Below, in pieces: positions 47,572 to 58,130 of a DNA stretch of 64,000 nt. The stretch is from Cristatella mucedo. Lineage: Eukaryota > Bryozoa > Phylactolaemata > Cristatellidae. The stretch is taken from assembly GCA_009760855.2 (NCBI GenBank), contig WPIO01000001.1, forward strand, positions 15,611,001 through 15,675,000, read 5' to 3'. Every line of letters begins with the position of its first letter. Position 1 is the stretch's first letter. A model generated the notes under the pieces. It worked only from the letters and a program-made list of their open reading frames with translations, was not told the origin of the DNA and made no database searches. Position numbers and translations under genes: made by a program.

Positions 47572-47692
47572 GGACAGACAGAGACAGACAGACAGGCAGG
47601 CAGACAGGCAGGCAGATGGACAGGCAGACAAACAGGCAGGCAGACAGACAGGCAGACAGACAGGCAGACAGACAGACGGACAGACAGAGGAA
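47524..47692. repeat. (CA)n followed by (CAGA/CAGG)n
   Basis: About 44 bp of CA pass into ~120 bp of CAGACAGGCAGG-type tetranucleotides. Confidence 0.97.
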
Positions 47693-47899
47693 GATAATAG
47701 ACTAAGAATGCCGTGCATTAATTCTTGATAAGAAAGAATGGCTACCAGGTTGAAAAGACTTCCGAGCCAAGCACTGACTGATGAACTAAAAGCCTGCATT
47801 ATAGGCATTTTATCCTCGATGATCAATAATTTTTTACCTAAGCGACAATAAAATGGACTCTTGCTCACTGGACACCCTAAGCGTACTGCGGGGCTTAAC

Positions 47900-48512
47900 C
47901 ATTCTAATTGGTGGTGCTATAGTGCGGCCGTTGTTATCGTCTCGGAATATTAGTGTCCTCTTTAGTAACTACTTGAAAAAGCTCAAAAAACTGTACCGAA
48001 GGACTACTTGTGCAGATTGTCATTACGTTCGATCCTTGTCAAAGGTTATTACCACGGTCGCTAGCCAAAGAACTTACTAGCTCCCTGGATATGCCTCGGC
48101 TGGTCTACTGCAATTCTGTTTTAGCTGGGCTTCTGAAAAAAAGCCATTAAGCCTCTGAGGCTGGTGATAAATATGGATGTAAAGGTTAGTAAACGAGTTC
48201 AAGAGGTTCAGCCGTATATCTTTTTGGTTGAAGAAGCTCTCGGTTGACCAATGGATACAAAGCAGAATTCACACCGCGACCCACAAAATGGGCTTTGCCC
48301 CTTCATACGTAGCTGAACTTCTGCACCAGTTTCAGCCTCTTCGTGCTCTGAGGTCTACAACAAACACTACACTATCTGTTCCATTCCTTCGCTTAAAGAC
48401 CATTGGCGACAGAAGCAAAATACCGCTGAAGGTAGATTCATCAGCTCTTAATATCTTAGATAGCTTAACTCGTTTTCTCACATTCTTTCGTAACATGGAA
48501 GGCTTTAATTGA
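47900..48512 (+). mobile_element. Third LINE (CR1/L2-like) relic, LINE C
   Basis: Plus strand: SSLDMPRLVYCNSVLAGLLK near 48.08 kb, then WIQSRIHTATHKMGFAPSYV and AELLHQFQPLRALRS, VPFLRLKTIGDRS. This is the C-terminal reverse-transcriptase pattern LDYCNSLLAGL...LAPxYLxELLxxxxPxRxLRS...VPRxxxxTxGDR. It differs clearly from LINE A and B copies and lacks their 3' tails. Confidence 0.75.
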
Positions 48513-49364
48513 TCCTCCTGCAGCGGTACAGATGCTGCTCAGTTAGCACTTCCATTTTTAATTCTTCACTAACAATTGAATGACCAGCCTCGATTGAAGC
48601 CAGTGCATACCCGTCCGCACGTCTCTTAAGCAGGGGCTTCAAATGAACAACAGTGTTCAACGCAGGAACATTAACTTCAAGATGTGCGAAAGAGTTTCCG
48701 AGGACAGTCGACTTCAATATAAGAAATTTCTGGATACGATCTGGAAAAGTGCTTGTAAAATGGTCGGCTTAAACTACAGTTGTGGATGTTGATCAACAAC
48801 AGGAAACACTCTGCTGCACCGTTTAGATGAACCTGGGAGGCAGAGAACCTCTGAGGCTCGGACTCACGCAGCCGCCTTAAGGGGTTAACTCGCCAAGGCG
48901 CCTTAACCACTCTGGGGTCGTCTCCTCTCATCTCATCTGTCGGTCGAGGTTACGGTTTTCTCCATTGATTGCGAAGTGCCCCCCCCCCCCGCTATCCGCC
49001 TCCGAGCCGCCGGCGCCCTCCGATTTACACCGAGTAGCCACACATGGCCCTTGGGGCTAGGTTAAGCCACTTGCATCGACCCGTTCGCCGATTCGTTGTT
49101 CGATCGGCCTGCGCTACCGCACGGAGGAGGCGCAGGTGGTTGCAAGGAGGGACGAACTTGCTCATTCTACTCAGAGGAAAGGCGGGGGCACGGTGGTAAG
49201 AGAAGCCCTTCCAGAAAGTTTACCACCCGTCTGGAATGATTGGTGACGAGCTTTCTTATTCAACTGAAAGGAGACCAATATAAAGACATGCTTAGCCAAA
49301 GATCTGCTAAGCTCACTGTTGGTTCTGCTAGTAAAATAATGAACTCATTGCTGGGCTACTTACA

Positions 49365-49445
49365 AAGATAAGATTACTTAATGCCTAGAAAAAGATTAAG
49401 TTCTCTGAAGGGGCTAGACAAATGTATTCCATTATTATTATTAAG
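49365..49445 (+). mobile_element. LINE B 3' tail
   Basis: atgcctagaaaaagattaag, ttctctgaaggggctagaca and aatgtattccattattatta. Another LINE copy follows immediately. Confidence 0.75.
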
Positions 49446-50437
49446 ATGTCTTCCCTGAGTCAGTCTTTGGACATTGTCAAATGGATGTTAGAAAATTGAC
49501 TGGGAAGAATTGACAAAGACCTTGTCAAGTTGTTTGTGACGAACACACTTGAGCAAGTATGGCAAATTGCCAGCATATCTCCTGTTGAATCAGCTCAAAG
49601 TCTAGGTGTCATGTTCCAAAGCGACCTCTCGTTAGACGACAACATCAGCTCCACAATCAAGTCTGCCTACTTTCAGATACATAACATTGCTAAAATTCGG
49701 GCTTGTTTAGATAAGGACACCACGTTTAAGTTGGTCCATGCATTTGTAACATCCCGTCTTGACTTCTGGAACTCCCTGCTTGCTGGCCTACCGGTATGTG
49801 CAATCAGGCGATTACAGCTGGTGCAAAACTCTGCAGCTAGGCTTGTCTTTCGTGAGCGTCGCAGTTGCCACATCACACCACTTCTCGCCGACCTACACTG
49901 GCTACCATTCAAGCAACGGATCGACTTCAAGGTTTTGTCGCTTACTTTTAGGTCACTTTATTCTTCAGCTCCAGCCTATCTGTCAGATCTACTCCCCCAC
50001 CAGGCCAAGCATCGTACCACACACTGTTCGGAATCCAAAAGCTTACTAATACCTCGTACAAATCTCAAATCCTTTGGAGACTGTGCATTAGTTCGTATGC
50101 TCCCAAAGCCTGGAACTCACTCCCGACTTGCATCACAACATCCCCTGACTTGACCACATTTAAAAACACACCTATTTATGACAGCGTTTAGTGGGTCCCT
50201 CAGATTCGTCCTTCATGTGCTTACGCATGCTGACAGTGTGCATGCTGCCACTAACCACACTTGCATGCTGACCCTGTGCATGTCACCCCTAACCGTGTTA
50301 TTCATGTTGATCATCGAGCATGATATTACTCACCGTTCAATCGCGTTTTCCTTTGCAGCAAATGTAAAGCGCATAAAAAGAGACTGAGTTCTCTGAGGGC
50401 GCTTTACCAAGTGCATTATTATTATTATTAATATTAT
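49446..50437 (+). mobile_element. LINE B copy with long ORF2 end
   Basis: The best-preserved retroelement here. It starts near DIVKWMLEN (49.47 kb). A 207-codon frame (49.53-50.15 kb) carries LGVMFQSDLSLDDNISSTIK, HNIAKIRACLDKDTT, LVHAFVTSRLDFWNSLLAGL, LVQNSAARLVFRERRSCHIT, LADLHWLPFKQRIDFKVLSL, SAPAYLSDLL and PRTNLKSFGDCAL. All are hallmarks of the C-terminal reverse-transcriptase region of CR1/L2-type LINEs. The 3' untranslated region holds atgctgac repeats, the terminal hairpin and (ATT)n at 50.42 kb. It is 5'-truncated and has lost the catalytic palm. Confidence 0.93.
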
Positions 50438-50703
50438 AAATTACCAACGAAAACGAACAACTAAAAAACGTTGCCATCAGGTTTAAGTGTTGTAGCTACG
50501 TATTCCATCAACAGGCATCCGAAAAGATAAACTGCACCTTGGAGCTTCTATCCTATTGCTGCACTAAAAATAAGCTTTGTGGAGCATTGATTTTAGTTGC
50601 ATATTACAGACAACTCTGCAAGTAATAAAGGTTGTTAGTGCTGCTCCAGAGACCAAGAGTAAGTGTCTGCATATAATATATAAAATATATTCATAATTCA
50701 TTT

Positions 50704-50845
50704 TTTGAATCCTAAAAGAACTTAATCTCTCTTCAGGCGCTTCACATATGCCACGGAGCTCGAGCCCACGACCTCGGTCATGAAATACATTCAACTTGAC
50801 CTTGGTCGAGGCGAGCACCTTAACCACTGGGCCAAACCAGCGCAG
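50704..50845 (-). mobile_element. tRNA-derived SINE copy 5
   Basis: The cleanest copy. Minus strand: GCGCTGGTTTGGCCCAGTGG (A box TGGCCCAGTGG), TTAAGGTGCTCGCCTCGACC, spacer, GGTCGTGGGCTCGAGCTCC (B box), then GCGCCTGAAGAGAGATTAAG and TTCTTTTAGG of the shared tail. Confidence 0.88.
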
Positions 50846-51049
50846 TGAAAGGGTCACCGGCTGGGCCGGCTTTAGCAGACCATTTGCAAGAGAACTCCCG
50901 AGCGAAATTCCGTAAAAATGGATATGAAATATTAATGAATACATAAGTAAATACGAAACAGCATTTCGTAAGAGGGATTCGAAACCGCAGCATCACGAAC
51001 CCATTTTCAAAAATTGAAACTAGGTTATAGTCAAAAAGGGCTAGCCTTT

Positions 51050-51395
51050 AGGGGCCATTTTCAAAGCAACGAACACGCCCGAGGACGTAAAATGTTGTGC
51101 GTGAACTTGACACTATATTTCGTGTGCTGTGCAATCCAAAACGCATCTTCAAACAGCTTATTCGGAAATGGCAGATGCATCGAACTTCGAAAGTGCCGAG
51201 CAAAGTGCTGACCCAGGTCATCGGACACCATTTGCAGGTGAAATTTTGTGGACAAAAGGGAAACACCGCAGTCCATAATGTAGCATATCAAAACCACAGT
51301 TTCCGACATTTTATCTCGAAAATGACAGGTGCAACGCAGACTGAAAGCACAGAGCAATCGGCTAGTTCGGGCCTTTGGAGGCCATTTGCGTGAGA
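51050..51395. repeat. Diverged ~155-175-bp tandem repeat, about 2.3 units
   Basis: The block (c/g)ccattt(t/g)c...gaa recurs at about 51053, 51227 and 51381. Each of the last two is preceded by (a)aatg(g/a)cag(a/g)tgca...cgaa(c/t)...gaaagtgc-like sequence. Looks like a short diverged satellite array. Confidence 0.6.
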
Positions 51396-51499
51396 ATGAG
51401 AGTGCCCGATTGCTTGAAACTTTCAAACCGTCAAGCGACCCAAACTAATCGACAAGTGCAAATGACTGACGACAGCCCCGATACTCGGGTGCTGCGACT

Positions 51500-51776
51500 C
51501 TACGTCTCGTTGATAGCCAGATCAGTTTCGCAGTCAAGTCGGTGCAACTTTCCCCTAGCACCATTGCAAAACGTTCAAGCTTGCTTAGTTAAGGACACCA
51601 CAGCCAAGTCGGTCCATACATTTATGACGCTCCTTTAGACTTGTGTAACTCCCACTTGTACGTCTTCCTGCAAATGCATTGACATGCAGCTGATTAAAGC
51701 AACCAATACCCATGAAGAGATTTGGGTCTCTTGGGGTGCTATAGAAGTTCTACTACTGCTATTATTATTATTATTC
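51500..51776 (+). mobile_element. LINE B relic
   Basis: A remnant of QNVQACLVKDTTAKSVHTFM (compare NIAKIRACLDKDTTFKLVHAF) is followed directly by the 3' hairpin (gaagagatttgggtctcttg + gggtgctat) and an ATT tail. It has an internal deletion. Confidence 0.65.
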
Positions 51777-51972
51777 AAAACAGATTGCATCTTCACCGTC
51801 GTCATATGTTCTAACGCATCCCTTTGATTGCATTGTCATTAAAGCAAAAAATACTGAATGGCTGGCTTTGTAAGAAACATGGTCACTGCCCATGGGCACA
51901 CCAAGCAAACCGTGGCAACAACATGTCAGGTAAGGCCTACTTGCACTACAAATACTCAACAAATACCAACTG

Positions 51973-52285
51973 CTAATAATCGTTTATTGGTAGAATGATA
52001 CACAATAACTGTAAAAGAGCATACAGCCATATTACAAAAAATACGACACCGATACACATGCTATTCATTTGTCTGTCTTGCAAACCACCTTGGAAATTTA
52101 AGGCAATGACAAGAATGGCCTCGATGTCGACGTCTGCATCCTTGCTGGACTCGAGCAGGTACTCGATGAAGGTGACGACGACGAGACCAGCTAAGTGGGA
52201 AAATGTGCTGACGCTTAGGCTGCTGCCGAGTTCTCTTAGATATTCCATTAGCAGGTGAAGCCAGTGAAAAAACGTCGCCAGTCTT
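51973..52285 (-). CDS. Candidate 3'-terminal exon of an unidentified membrane protein
   Basis: The minus-strand frame begins within FFHWLHLLMEYLRELGSSLS (about 52.28 kb) and contains a first hydrophobic helix (STFSHLAGLVVVTFIEYLL), an acidic linker (ESSKDADVDIEAIL), and a second helix (MCIGVVFFVIWLYALLQLLC then IILPIN), stopping at 51973. An AATAAA-like signal lies at the stop. A good acceptor (attttcccacttag) sits just before LAGLVV, so the coding part may start there. No family identified with confidence. With the exon-like piece at 52.49-52.57 kb there is faint similarity in layout to ninjurin-type proteins. Confidence 0.3.
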
Positions 52286-52483
52286 TGCCTTCGACAAGCT
52301 TAGTTCATCGCGGAGGGGGGAGGGGTAAGCTGCTACCAGTAAAGCTGAGTGGTGATTCCAAAATGAGGCTGAGCAGAGCAATGCAGGTGGCGTGTGAAAA
52401 GTTGAGGCAGCTCACGATCACGATGCACCAAAGTCGATCGGTGGAAAAAGTGAAGGTTGCAACCGGGCTTCACTACGTCGAAG

Positions 52484-52571
52484 CTCACGTGTCAGCCAGG
52501 AGCGACTTAATAAGTTGGTTGCCATTTACCATGTTCGTTCCGGCAACCAGAATGTTGTAGCCTGAAAGATA
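52484..52571 (-). CDS. Candidate internal exon (YNILVAGTNMVNGNQL...)
   Basis: Minus strand between a good acceptor (ctatctttcag) and a good donor (GACAC|gtgagc); it encodes YNILVAGTNMVNGNQLIKSL + LADT. Just downstream another minus frame has a helix-like segment (LWCIVIVSCLNFSHATCIAL + LSLILE) at about 52.33-52.44 kb. The N-x-x-QL pattern before a helix recalls the amphipathic region of ninjurins, but only a handful of positions agree. The order helix, linker, helix, stop continues in the candidate terminal exon at 51.97-52.29 kb. Confidence 0.25.
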
Positions 52572-52684
52572 GTTTCTCATAGCATGCAGAAGAAGTTATG
52601 ACCAAGCAGGTAATAAGCGCAAGCAGCCAAATACAACATCAAAAGGAGTGAATACTTAAACCTGGCTTGCCTATCAGTGATAAC

Positions 52685-52803
52685 AAACACAGAATTAATA
52701 ATAATGACGGTAATGATAATTATTAAATTCAATACATTTGTATGGACCCTGAAAGAACTGAATCTCTTTCTCGGCACTTTACAGATGCTGTAAATAAAGT
52801 GTG
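52685..52803 (-). mobile_element. LINE B 3' tail
   Basis: aataataatgacggtaatga then acatttgtatggaccctgaa, agaactgaatctctttctcg + gcactttacagatgctg: reverse complement of the LINE B terminal block. Confidence 0.8.
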
Positions 52804-53094
52804 ACCAAATGATTTTTGGTAATTAAGGAATTGTGAGTTCACGCAGGCAGGCAAAAGCGAGCACACCGTCAATGATGCATGTAAGAATGGTGTCCCTTCC
52901 AAAGGTCAGCTGATCAAACAGCCTCATGTTGTACCACAAGCTGCGCTTTGATCCCTCCATGCCATCCAGCAGTCAAGCTTTCCTAAATCCTGTGCGGCAT
53001 GCATTGCTGACATTCGCACTTGGATTGCACCAAACTGTCTCTAATGAAATGAAGCTAAAAACCAACTTATAAGTTATTGGAAAACCTAGTCTCA

Positions 53095-53908
53095 CTCAGA
53101 AATTATAAAAAAAAAACTAAAAATGGGCTCCACCAGCATATCTGCTTTAGCATCTACACAAAACCCAGGTGTCATGTTCCAGAATGAATTATTACAAGAC
53201 ACCACATCAGCTCCAGTGAAGTCTGCCTACTTTCAGCTACATAGCATTGCAAATACTCTGGCCTGCTTAGACAGGGATACCATAAACCAAGTTGGTCCCT
53301 GCATTTGTGACTTCCGTCTCAACTTCTATAAATCACCACTCGCTGGTCTTCCTGCCAGAGCAATAAGGCGGTTATAGTTGATGCAAAACTCTGCGGTCCG
53401 ACTTGTCTGTCGTAAACAATTGCTGCAATTGTCACATTACACCAGCATGCACTGGCTCCGAATTAAGCAGCGTATCGACTTTCAAGTTTTGCCACTCATT
53501 TTTAGGTCTCTTCACTCTCTTGCTCCAGCCTACCTATTCGAACTACTTCCCAATCAGGCTTGGCATCGTACCACCTGCTCTTCAGACTCAAGTCGTTTAG
53601 CTGTGCCTCGAACCAACTTCAAATCCTTTTCAGACCGTGCTCTTGGTTTGTATAATCCCAAAGCCTGGAACTCACTTCCAACAGATGTCACGACATCCCG
53701 TGGCTTGACATAAAAAAGAACCTACAATGGAACCGTTTCTCACAGCTTTGCTGGGTAAGTGTGAATTGTCCTTTATGTGCTTATGCATACTGATGCTGCA
53801 TGTTATCACTAACCTTACTGTCATGCTGCCTTTACAGCATCTGTAAAGTACCTAGAAAGAGACTTTGTTCTCTTAGAGTACTATACAAATGTCTTATTAT
53901 TATTATTA
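53095..53908 (+). mobile_element. LINE B copy
   Basis: ORF2 end in two frames: NPGVMFQNELLQDT, KSAYFQLHSIANTLACLDRD, RLNFYKSPLAGLPARAIRRL, a stop, MQNSAVRLVCRKQ, MHWLRIKQRIDFQVLPLIF, LAPAYLFELLPNQ, LAVPRTNFKSFSDRALGLYN and PKAWNSLPTDVT. The 3' region, hairpin (gtacctagaaagagactttg ... ttcttagagtactatacaaa) and (ATT)n follow. Diverged from the 49.5-kb copy by many substitutions and by stops. Confidence 0.9.
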
Positions 53909-53949
53909 TTACTATAGAAACAGAAGAGCATAAATAGTAATCACCACCC

Positions 53950-54040
53950 TTTACAGTGGGCAACACAAGATCGTCTGCAGCAGGACTCAAACCCACGACA
54001 TGGGTCGTGAAGTGTGAGCAGCTTAGCCTGAGCTAGACCC
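53950..54040 (-). mobile_element. tRNA-like SINE head, second type
   Basis: Minus strand: GGGTCTAGCTCAGGCTAAG (A box TAGCTCAGGC) and CATGTCGTGGGTTTGAGTCC (B box GGTTTGAGTCC), with the typical spacing. It lacks the shared LINE tail, so it is a different SINE or a tRNA pseudogene. Confidence 0.5.
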
Positions 54041-55480
54041 AGGGTAGCAATTCGATTCAAAGACCAATCACCTAACTGTCTTCTGAATTTCATCCTCCAT
54101 TAACGTATCCCTCAGCTACACAAAAAGAAAGAATTGGCCAAATGCACTCTGAGCTTGAATAAGTAATCAGGACCAGATTGCATAGAGCAATCATGCTAAT
54201 GTCCAAGCCAATTCAAGCAGTGTGCAATGGCACAGCGAAGGCAACATCTGCCGGATGCAGAATCGGCAGGATTAAAATGCATTACCCTAACTATTACCAG
54301 GGTGCTAATGAAAAGACTCATTTAATAAAGTTTAGTCTTAGAGCCACAGGACGTTTCTTTGATTCGCGTATGCATGTGCCGAAGACACAAAAGCCGGCCT
54401 TTGTCCGGGATGCCGACGGACTTTCTGCCACGTAACACCCAAGCACATCAGCCCTATATACTAACCGCACAAGGCATACTGTTCAGGTGTGTGCAGATGC
54501 ATACAGTGCAGCCTCAAAGTTACATACTTTTGTGAAAGTTAAGTACGTTACTTGTTATGCTAACTCGTTCCGATCAAGTGTAGTGACAACCTTAAGAAGG
54601 GGCTATAGGATGAATTAGGTACATATGGGGATGGGTGCTCCTTGCTGCTTTAGCTAGGAAAAAGCCCGGATAGTTTAAGTCCCATAAAACATCATACGAC
54701 CGTGCTGCCCCGTGTCATCCAACCCTATAACTCTGCTAGATAGTTACTCTTTAAGTTACTCGTTAAGTCTGTCACAGTCACTGACGTCACATTTCCATTA
54801 AGGCCTTCGCGATATATATGTATAGTAGCAATACGATAGTACAGCAATGACGAGTGTCGAAAAAAAGGGGAGATGATTTTCTAATTTGCATATGTAGCTG
54901 AAAATGACGACTTGAGTTTCCGGTGCTTCCCAGCTTCAGCTTGGACCAGCTGAGCTCTCGTAGTGGAAAGATGCAGAGGTGAGTGTGACCGACCGGAAGT
55001 GCTGCCGCACCTACGTTTGGTGAACGATGGACAAGTATAAATAGAATCTGCCGAGATTCTTCTCAGGGGGGCTTACTATATAGTTTATAGTTAATATAAA
55101 TTCAAAGAGGTCAGGTCTTCCATACGCTTAATACACACAATTCAGTGCAGTAATAAATAAGTTTCTTAAAATTGGATTTGTGTTTATTTCAAAGGAAAAA
55201 TTATTAAATATAATTTTGAAATACGTTTTCCTGCTATACAGATTTTGCTCCACTAACTAAGACCTCTAAGCTTGGCAGTCAGCGGGGTGAGCTAGAGCCT
55301 TCGGTGCAGTTTTGGCAGGCTCATTGCGTGCAGCCATGCACCATGCAGAAACAGTACATGACGCATGCTGCGTACTCGCTAACCTTTCAGTCGTCCGAGA
55401 AGGCGCAGCGCAGCGACTTCTGAATACGTGACGCCACCAAGAAAATACACGAGTACGGTTTTGTCGGCAGAATTCGGTGC
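54041..55480. other. No recognised gene
   Basis: AT-rich interval with a short TA run near 54.81 kb. No conserved motif on either strand. Confidence 0.5.
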
Positions 55481-55857
55481 AGTTTGACCTAATTCTGGGC
55501 GTGCTGAAAGACCAAAAAGGCATGCGACGGCATCAGTCACAAGGCCACCCGAGCTGCACTGGTCGAAAAACGCCGTGGCACAACAAGCACCAACGTCGAT
55601 GGCTCACTTCTGCTTGATCTCCCTTGGCTAGCTGTAAAGGACTCGCCCTGGAGAAGCTTGGTGACATCTTCCAATCCAGAGAAGCCTTGCTTATGCAGGA
55701 TCTGACAAAAATTGGCAGCAATGCAACGAAACTTGCTCTGCTAGAACCAAACACGGATCACCGACGGCAGCAAGTATATCAACAGCAGTGCACAGTCTTG
55801 GGCAGAAAACATACGGACCTTAACGGAAAATTTCGGCACTGAGTCAAAATAATTTAA
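55480..55857 (+). other. Unassigned coding-like stretch
   Basis: A short plus frame at 55624-55842 (ALEKLGDIFQSREALLMQDL, TKIGSNATKLALLEPNTDH) has a codon pattern that looks protein-like, preceded by other partial frames. I do not recognise a family. Possibly part of the same decayed sequence as 56.8-59.5 kb. Confidence 0.2.
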
Positions 55858-55879
55858 GCATTTATTCCTAACGGTTTGC

Positions 55880-56062
55880 ACAATAACAATAAAAATAATA
55901 TTAAGACATATGTATAATGCCATAAGAGAACCAAATTTACGTTTAGGCGTTTTACATAAGCTATAAATGAAGGGTGAAGTGTGAATATGGTTAGTGATAA
56001 CATGCACAGTGGCAGCCTGCTTAAGCACATAAAGGACAATTCACCCTGAACCAGCCAATGCT
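55880..56062 (-). mobile_element. LINE B 3' end
   Basis: Reverse complement of the terminal hairpin (tataatgccataagagaacc + aaatttacg) plus a longer 3' untranslated stretch (tggttagtgataacatgcac + agtggcagc), which matches 62.43-62.47 kb. Confidence 0.75.
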
Positions 56063-56206
56063 GTGAGGAACAGGTTCGTCACCATGTTTAGGCAAGTAAA
56101 GAAGCAGACCTAGCAGATGCTGTGAGGAACAGGTGTGCTTTCAGCTTCTTCGGGGATGTTTAAACCTATAGCCACGTCATTCAGCCACATGCCAGTATTG
56201 AAACAA

Positions 56207-56478
56207 TCACTGCATCGTCTCGACAAAAACTCGTACAAGCGTGTTACGCTTGCCACACTGAAACATCTGGCGAATCACACCCGAAAGAAAACACTGTAGA
56301 TCAAGGTCAAAGGTGTCGACATACGTATTTGTTGTTTGTGCGAGCAGTGTGGCTCTAGCAAACCACCTCATTTCAAGCAACTCAGCTATCAAGAGTATGG
56401 CAAACAAGGTAATAGCAGTGTTTGGTTTGCTAATTGTTTGAGAGAGTAGCCATAATTGCTGCAAAATTTTTGTCAGCT
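56207..56478 (-). CDS. Candidate exon with a membrane helix
   Basis: The minus frame contains KPNTAITLFAILLIAELLEM, an apolar helix, then ARATLLAQTTNTYVDTFDLD and LQCFLSGVIRQMFQCGKR, ending at a stop. Its layout (helix, short linker with VDxxxLxL, second apolar patch) loosely parallels the 51.97-kb frame, suggesting duplicated exons or paralogues. No family recognised. Confidence 0.18.
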
Positions 56479-56831
56479 GGCAGCACTAAGTGGCCTATCA
56501 GCAGACGTGACCTTAACGAATGAGGTTCTGATTCTTTTCTTTTTAAAGCGTTTGGGCGACCTCTGGGTAGTTTTATAGCTAATTCACCACCACTATTCGA
56601 CAGCCTTGGAATGGAGGGAGTGCAGGCTGATTTGGCAGGATTAGATCTCACGCCTACCGACGCTAGTCTCCCACGCAACCTCAAGTAAATAAACGGCCAA
56701 AATGCCAAACTCTTCCATTCTGCTGTGGCTGCTGCAGAGATGAGCATCTTATACTTCCGGTTGGTAATGAGGTACCTAAGACCGGTGCTGCCGAAGTACA
56801 AAGTAGGGGAGCTGTCACACCAGCAAGAAAG

Positions 56832-57534
56832 ATGGATCAGAGCTTTGCAGTAAACCAACTGTGGGCTCCCTCAGAGGATTCAGTGGCGTATGGCAAAGTA
56901 AGAGCATTGGCAGTGCAACTTGGCTACGGGCAGGCAGAAGGAGATAATCCACCTTCCGCTAATCTGTTTGCGAACACCATCTACAAGAGAGACTGTAATG
57001 AACACCAGTCCATCGTAACTTCAACCAGAACAGTTGTCTTTAGAGCCCCGCAGATAGCCGAACATGTTTCCGGGACTATGGGGCATTGCTTCATCTCTGG
57101 CACTTCCACTGATCTCTGGCATGTCCGCTAATTATGAGGAAATGCACGACAGGACACTTTGGGCATGCCTACTGGAGGGACTGACATGGTTCATGCACTG
57201 CCAGCCTGTGCCACCACCACCTCTATTGTGTCTGGCCTCAGATGATACAGAAGGACAGGAAGTTCTAGTGTCTCAAGACAATAACCCACGAGTGCCCGAG
57301 GCCATCAAAACGTAGCAGAGTGTGACACTTGCAGGCAAAGCCATAATTACGACCATGGCTTCTGTCCTGAAGGCCACACCTTCTGGAGTTGATGTCAGGC
57401 TGGCCACTGCCTCACGATACGATCTGCCGGTCGTGACGGATGTGACCAAGGAGATCCAGCAAGAGCCTACTTGCTCCCATGGAGTATTCTCTGCTTACGG
57501 TGCAACTTTTCAGGATAACAACGTGAAGGCATAA
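56832..57534 (+). other. Unassigned broken plus-strand coding-like region
   Basis: Successive plus frames: MDQSFAVNQLWAPSEDSVAY ... QIAEHVSGTMGHCFISGTS (56832-57131), and KAIITTMASVLKATPSGVDV ... VTDVTKEIQQEPTCSHGVFS (57322-57534). They look protein-like but match nothing I can name. Likely a decayed mobile element or pseudogene. Confidence 0.25.
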
Positions 57535-57894
57535 ATCGAGGCAGCTAGAGACGATTGCCACCACACCTATCAGCCAAGCATATATCAATGCGGTTTGTAG
57601 GGGGGGGGGGGCACAGCTGTCGAATGCAAAGGCATTGATGAAGCATGCCGAGGTCGATTCGGCTTGTCCAAGACTTGCCCAAAGATACTTTAAGCTGGCG
57701 CTGAGGAGGCATCAGGAGAGTCTAGAGGACATTATCAATCCTCTGGGCTCCGCATGAACCTAACTGTGCCACAGGAAGTACAATTCGAGCTTCTACTTAC
57801 GGCTTGCTGTCCAACCGGCAAGCGGCACACTAGTGCTTCCACCTGGAAATTGCGCTCAATATTAGCTAACGCTTTGGCTAGGAATAATCACTTG

Positions 57895-58130
57895 CATGTA
57901 ATGTAATGTAATGTATCACCGTCTGTAACTCCACAAAGTCATAAAGACCATGTGGGTGTTACGCAGGAGAGCTTTGTATAGCGCACTCACAGCCTAGGCG
58001 GCTTTCGGTATGCATTCAGTAGCCAACAGACTTCGTCTCACGCAAGAAAAAGAAAGTGGGAAGCTCAGCAGAGTCAGGAGAGTAGTTGGCTGAGGTCAGG
58101 ACTTACTGTTTACTAAACTAGTCACGTGAT
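57895..58130 (-). mobile_element. LINE A 3' end
   Basis: Plus sense begins tgtaatgtaatgtaatgtat (the reverse of a (TTACA)n tail), then accgtctgtaactccacaaa, gcgcactcacagcctaggcg and agccaacagacttcgtctca. It matches the 22.25-kb copy almost base for base over ~170 bp, so it is relatively young. No ORF remains. Confidence 0.85.

Noticed and set aside
50960-51005. Possible tRNA gene on the minus strand (GGTTTCGAATCCC)
   Set aside because: B-box-like sequence only; no A box at suitable distance and no cloverleaf.
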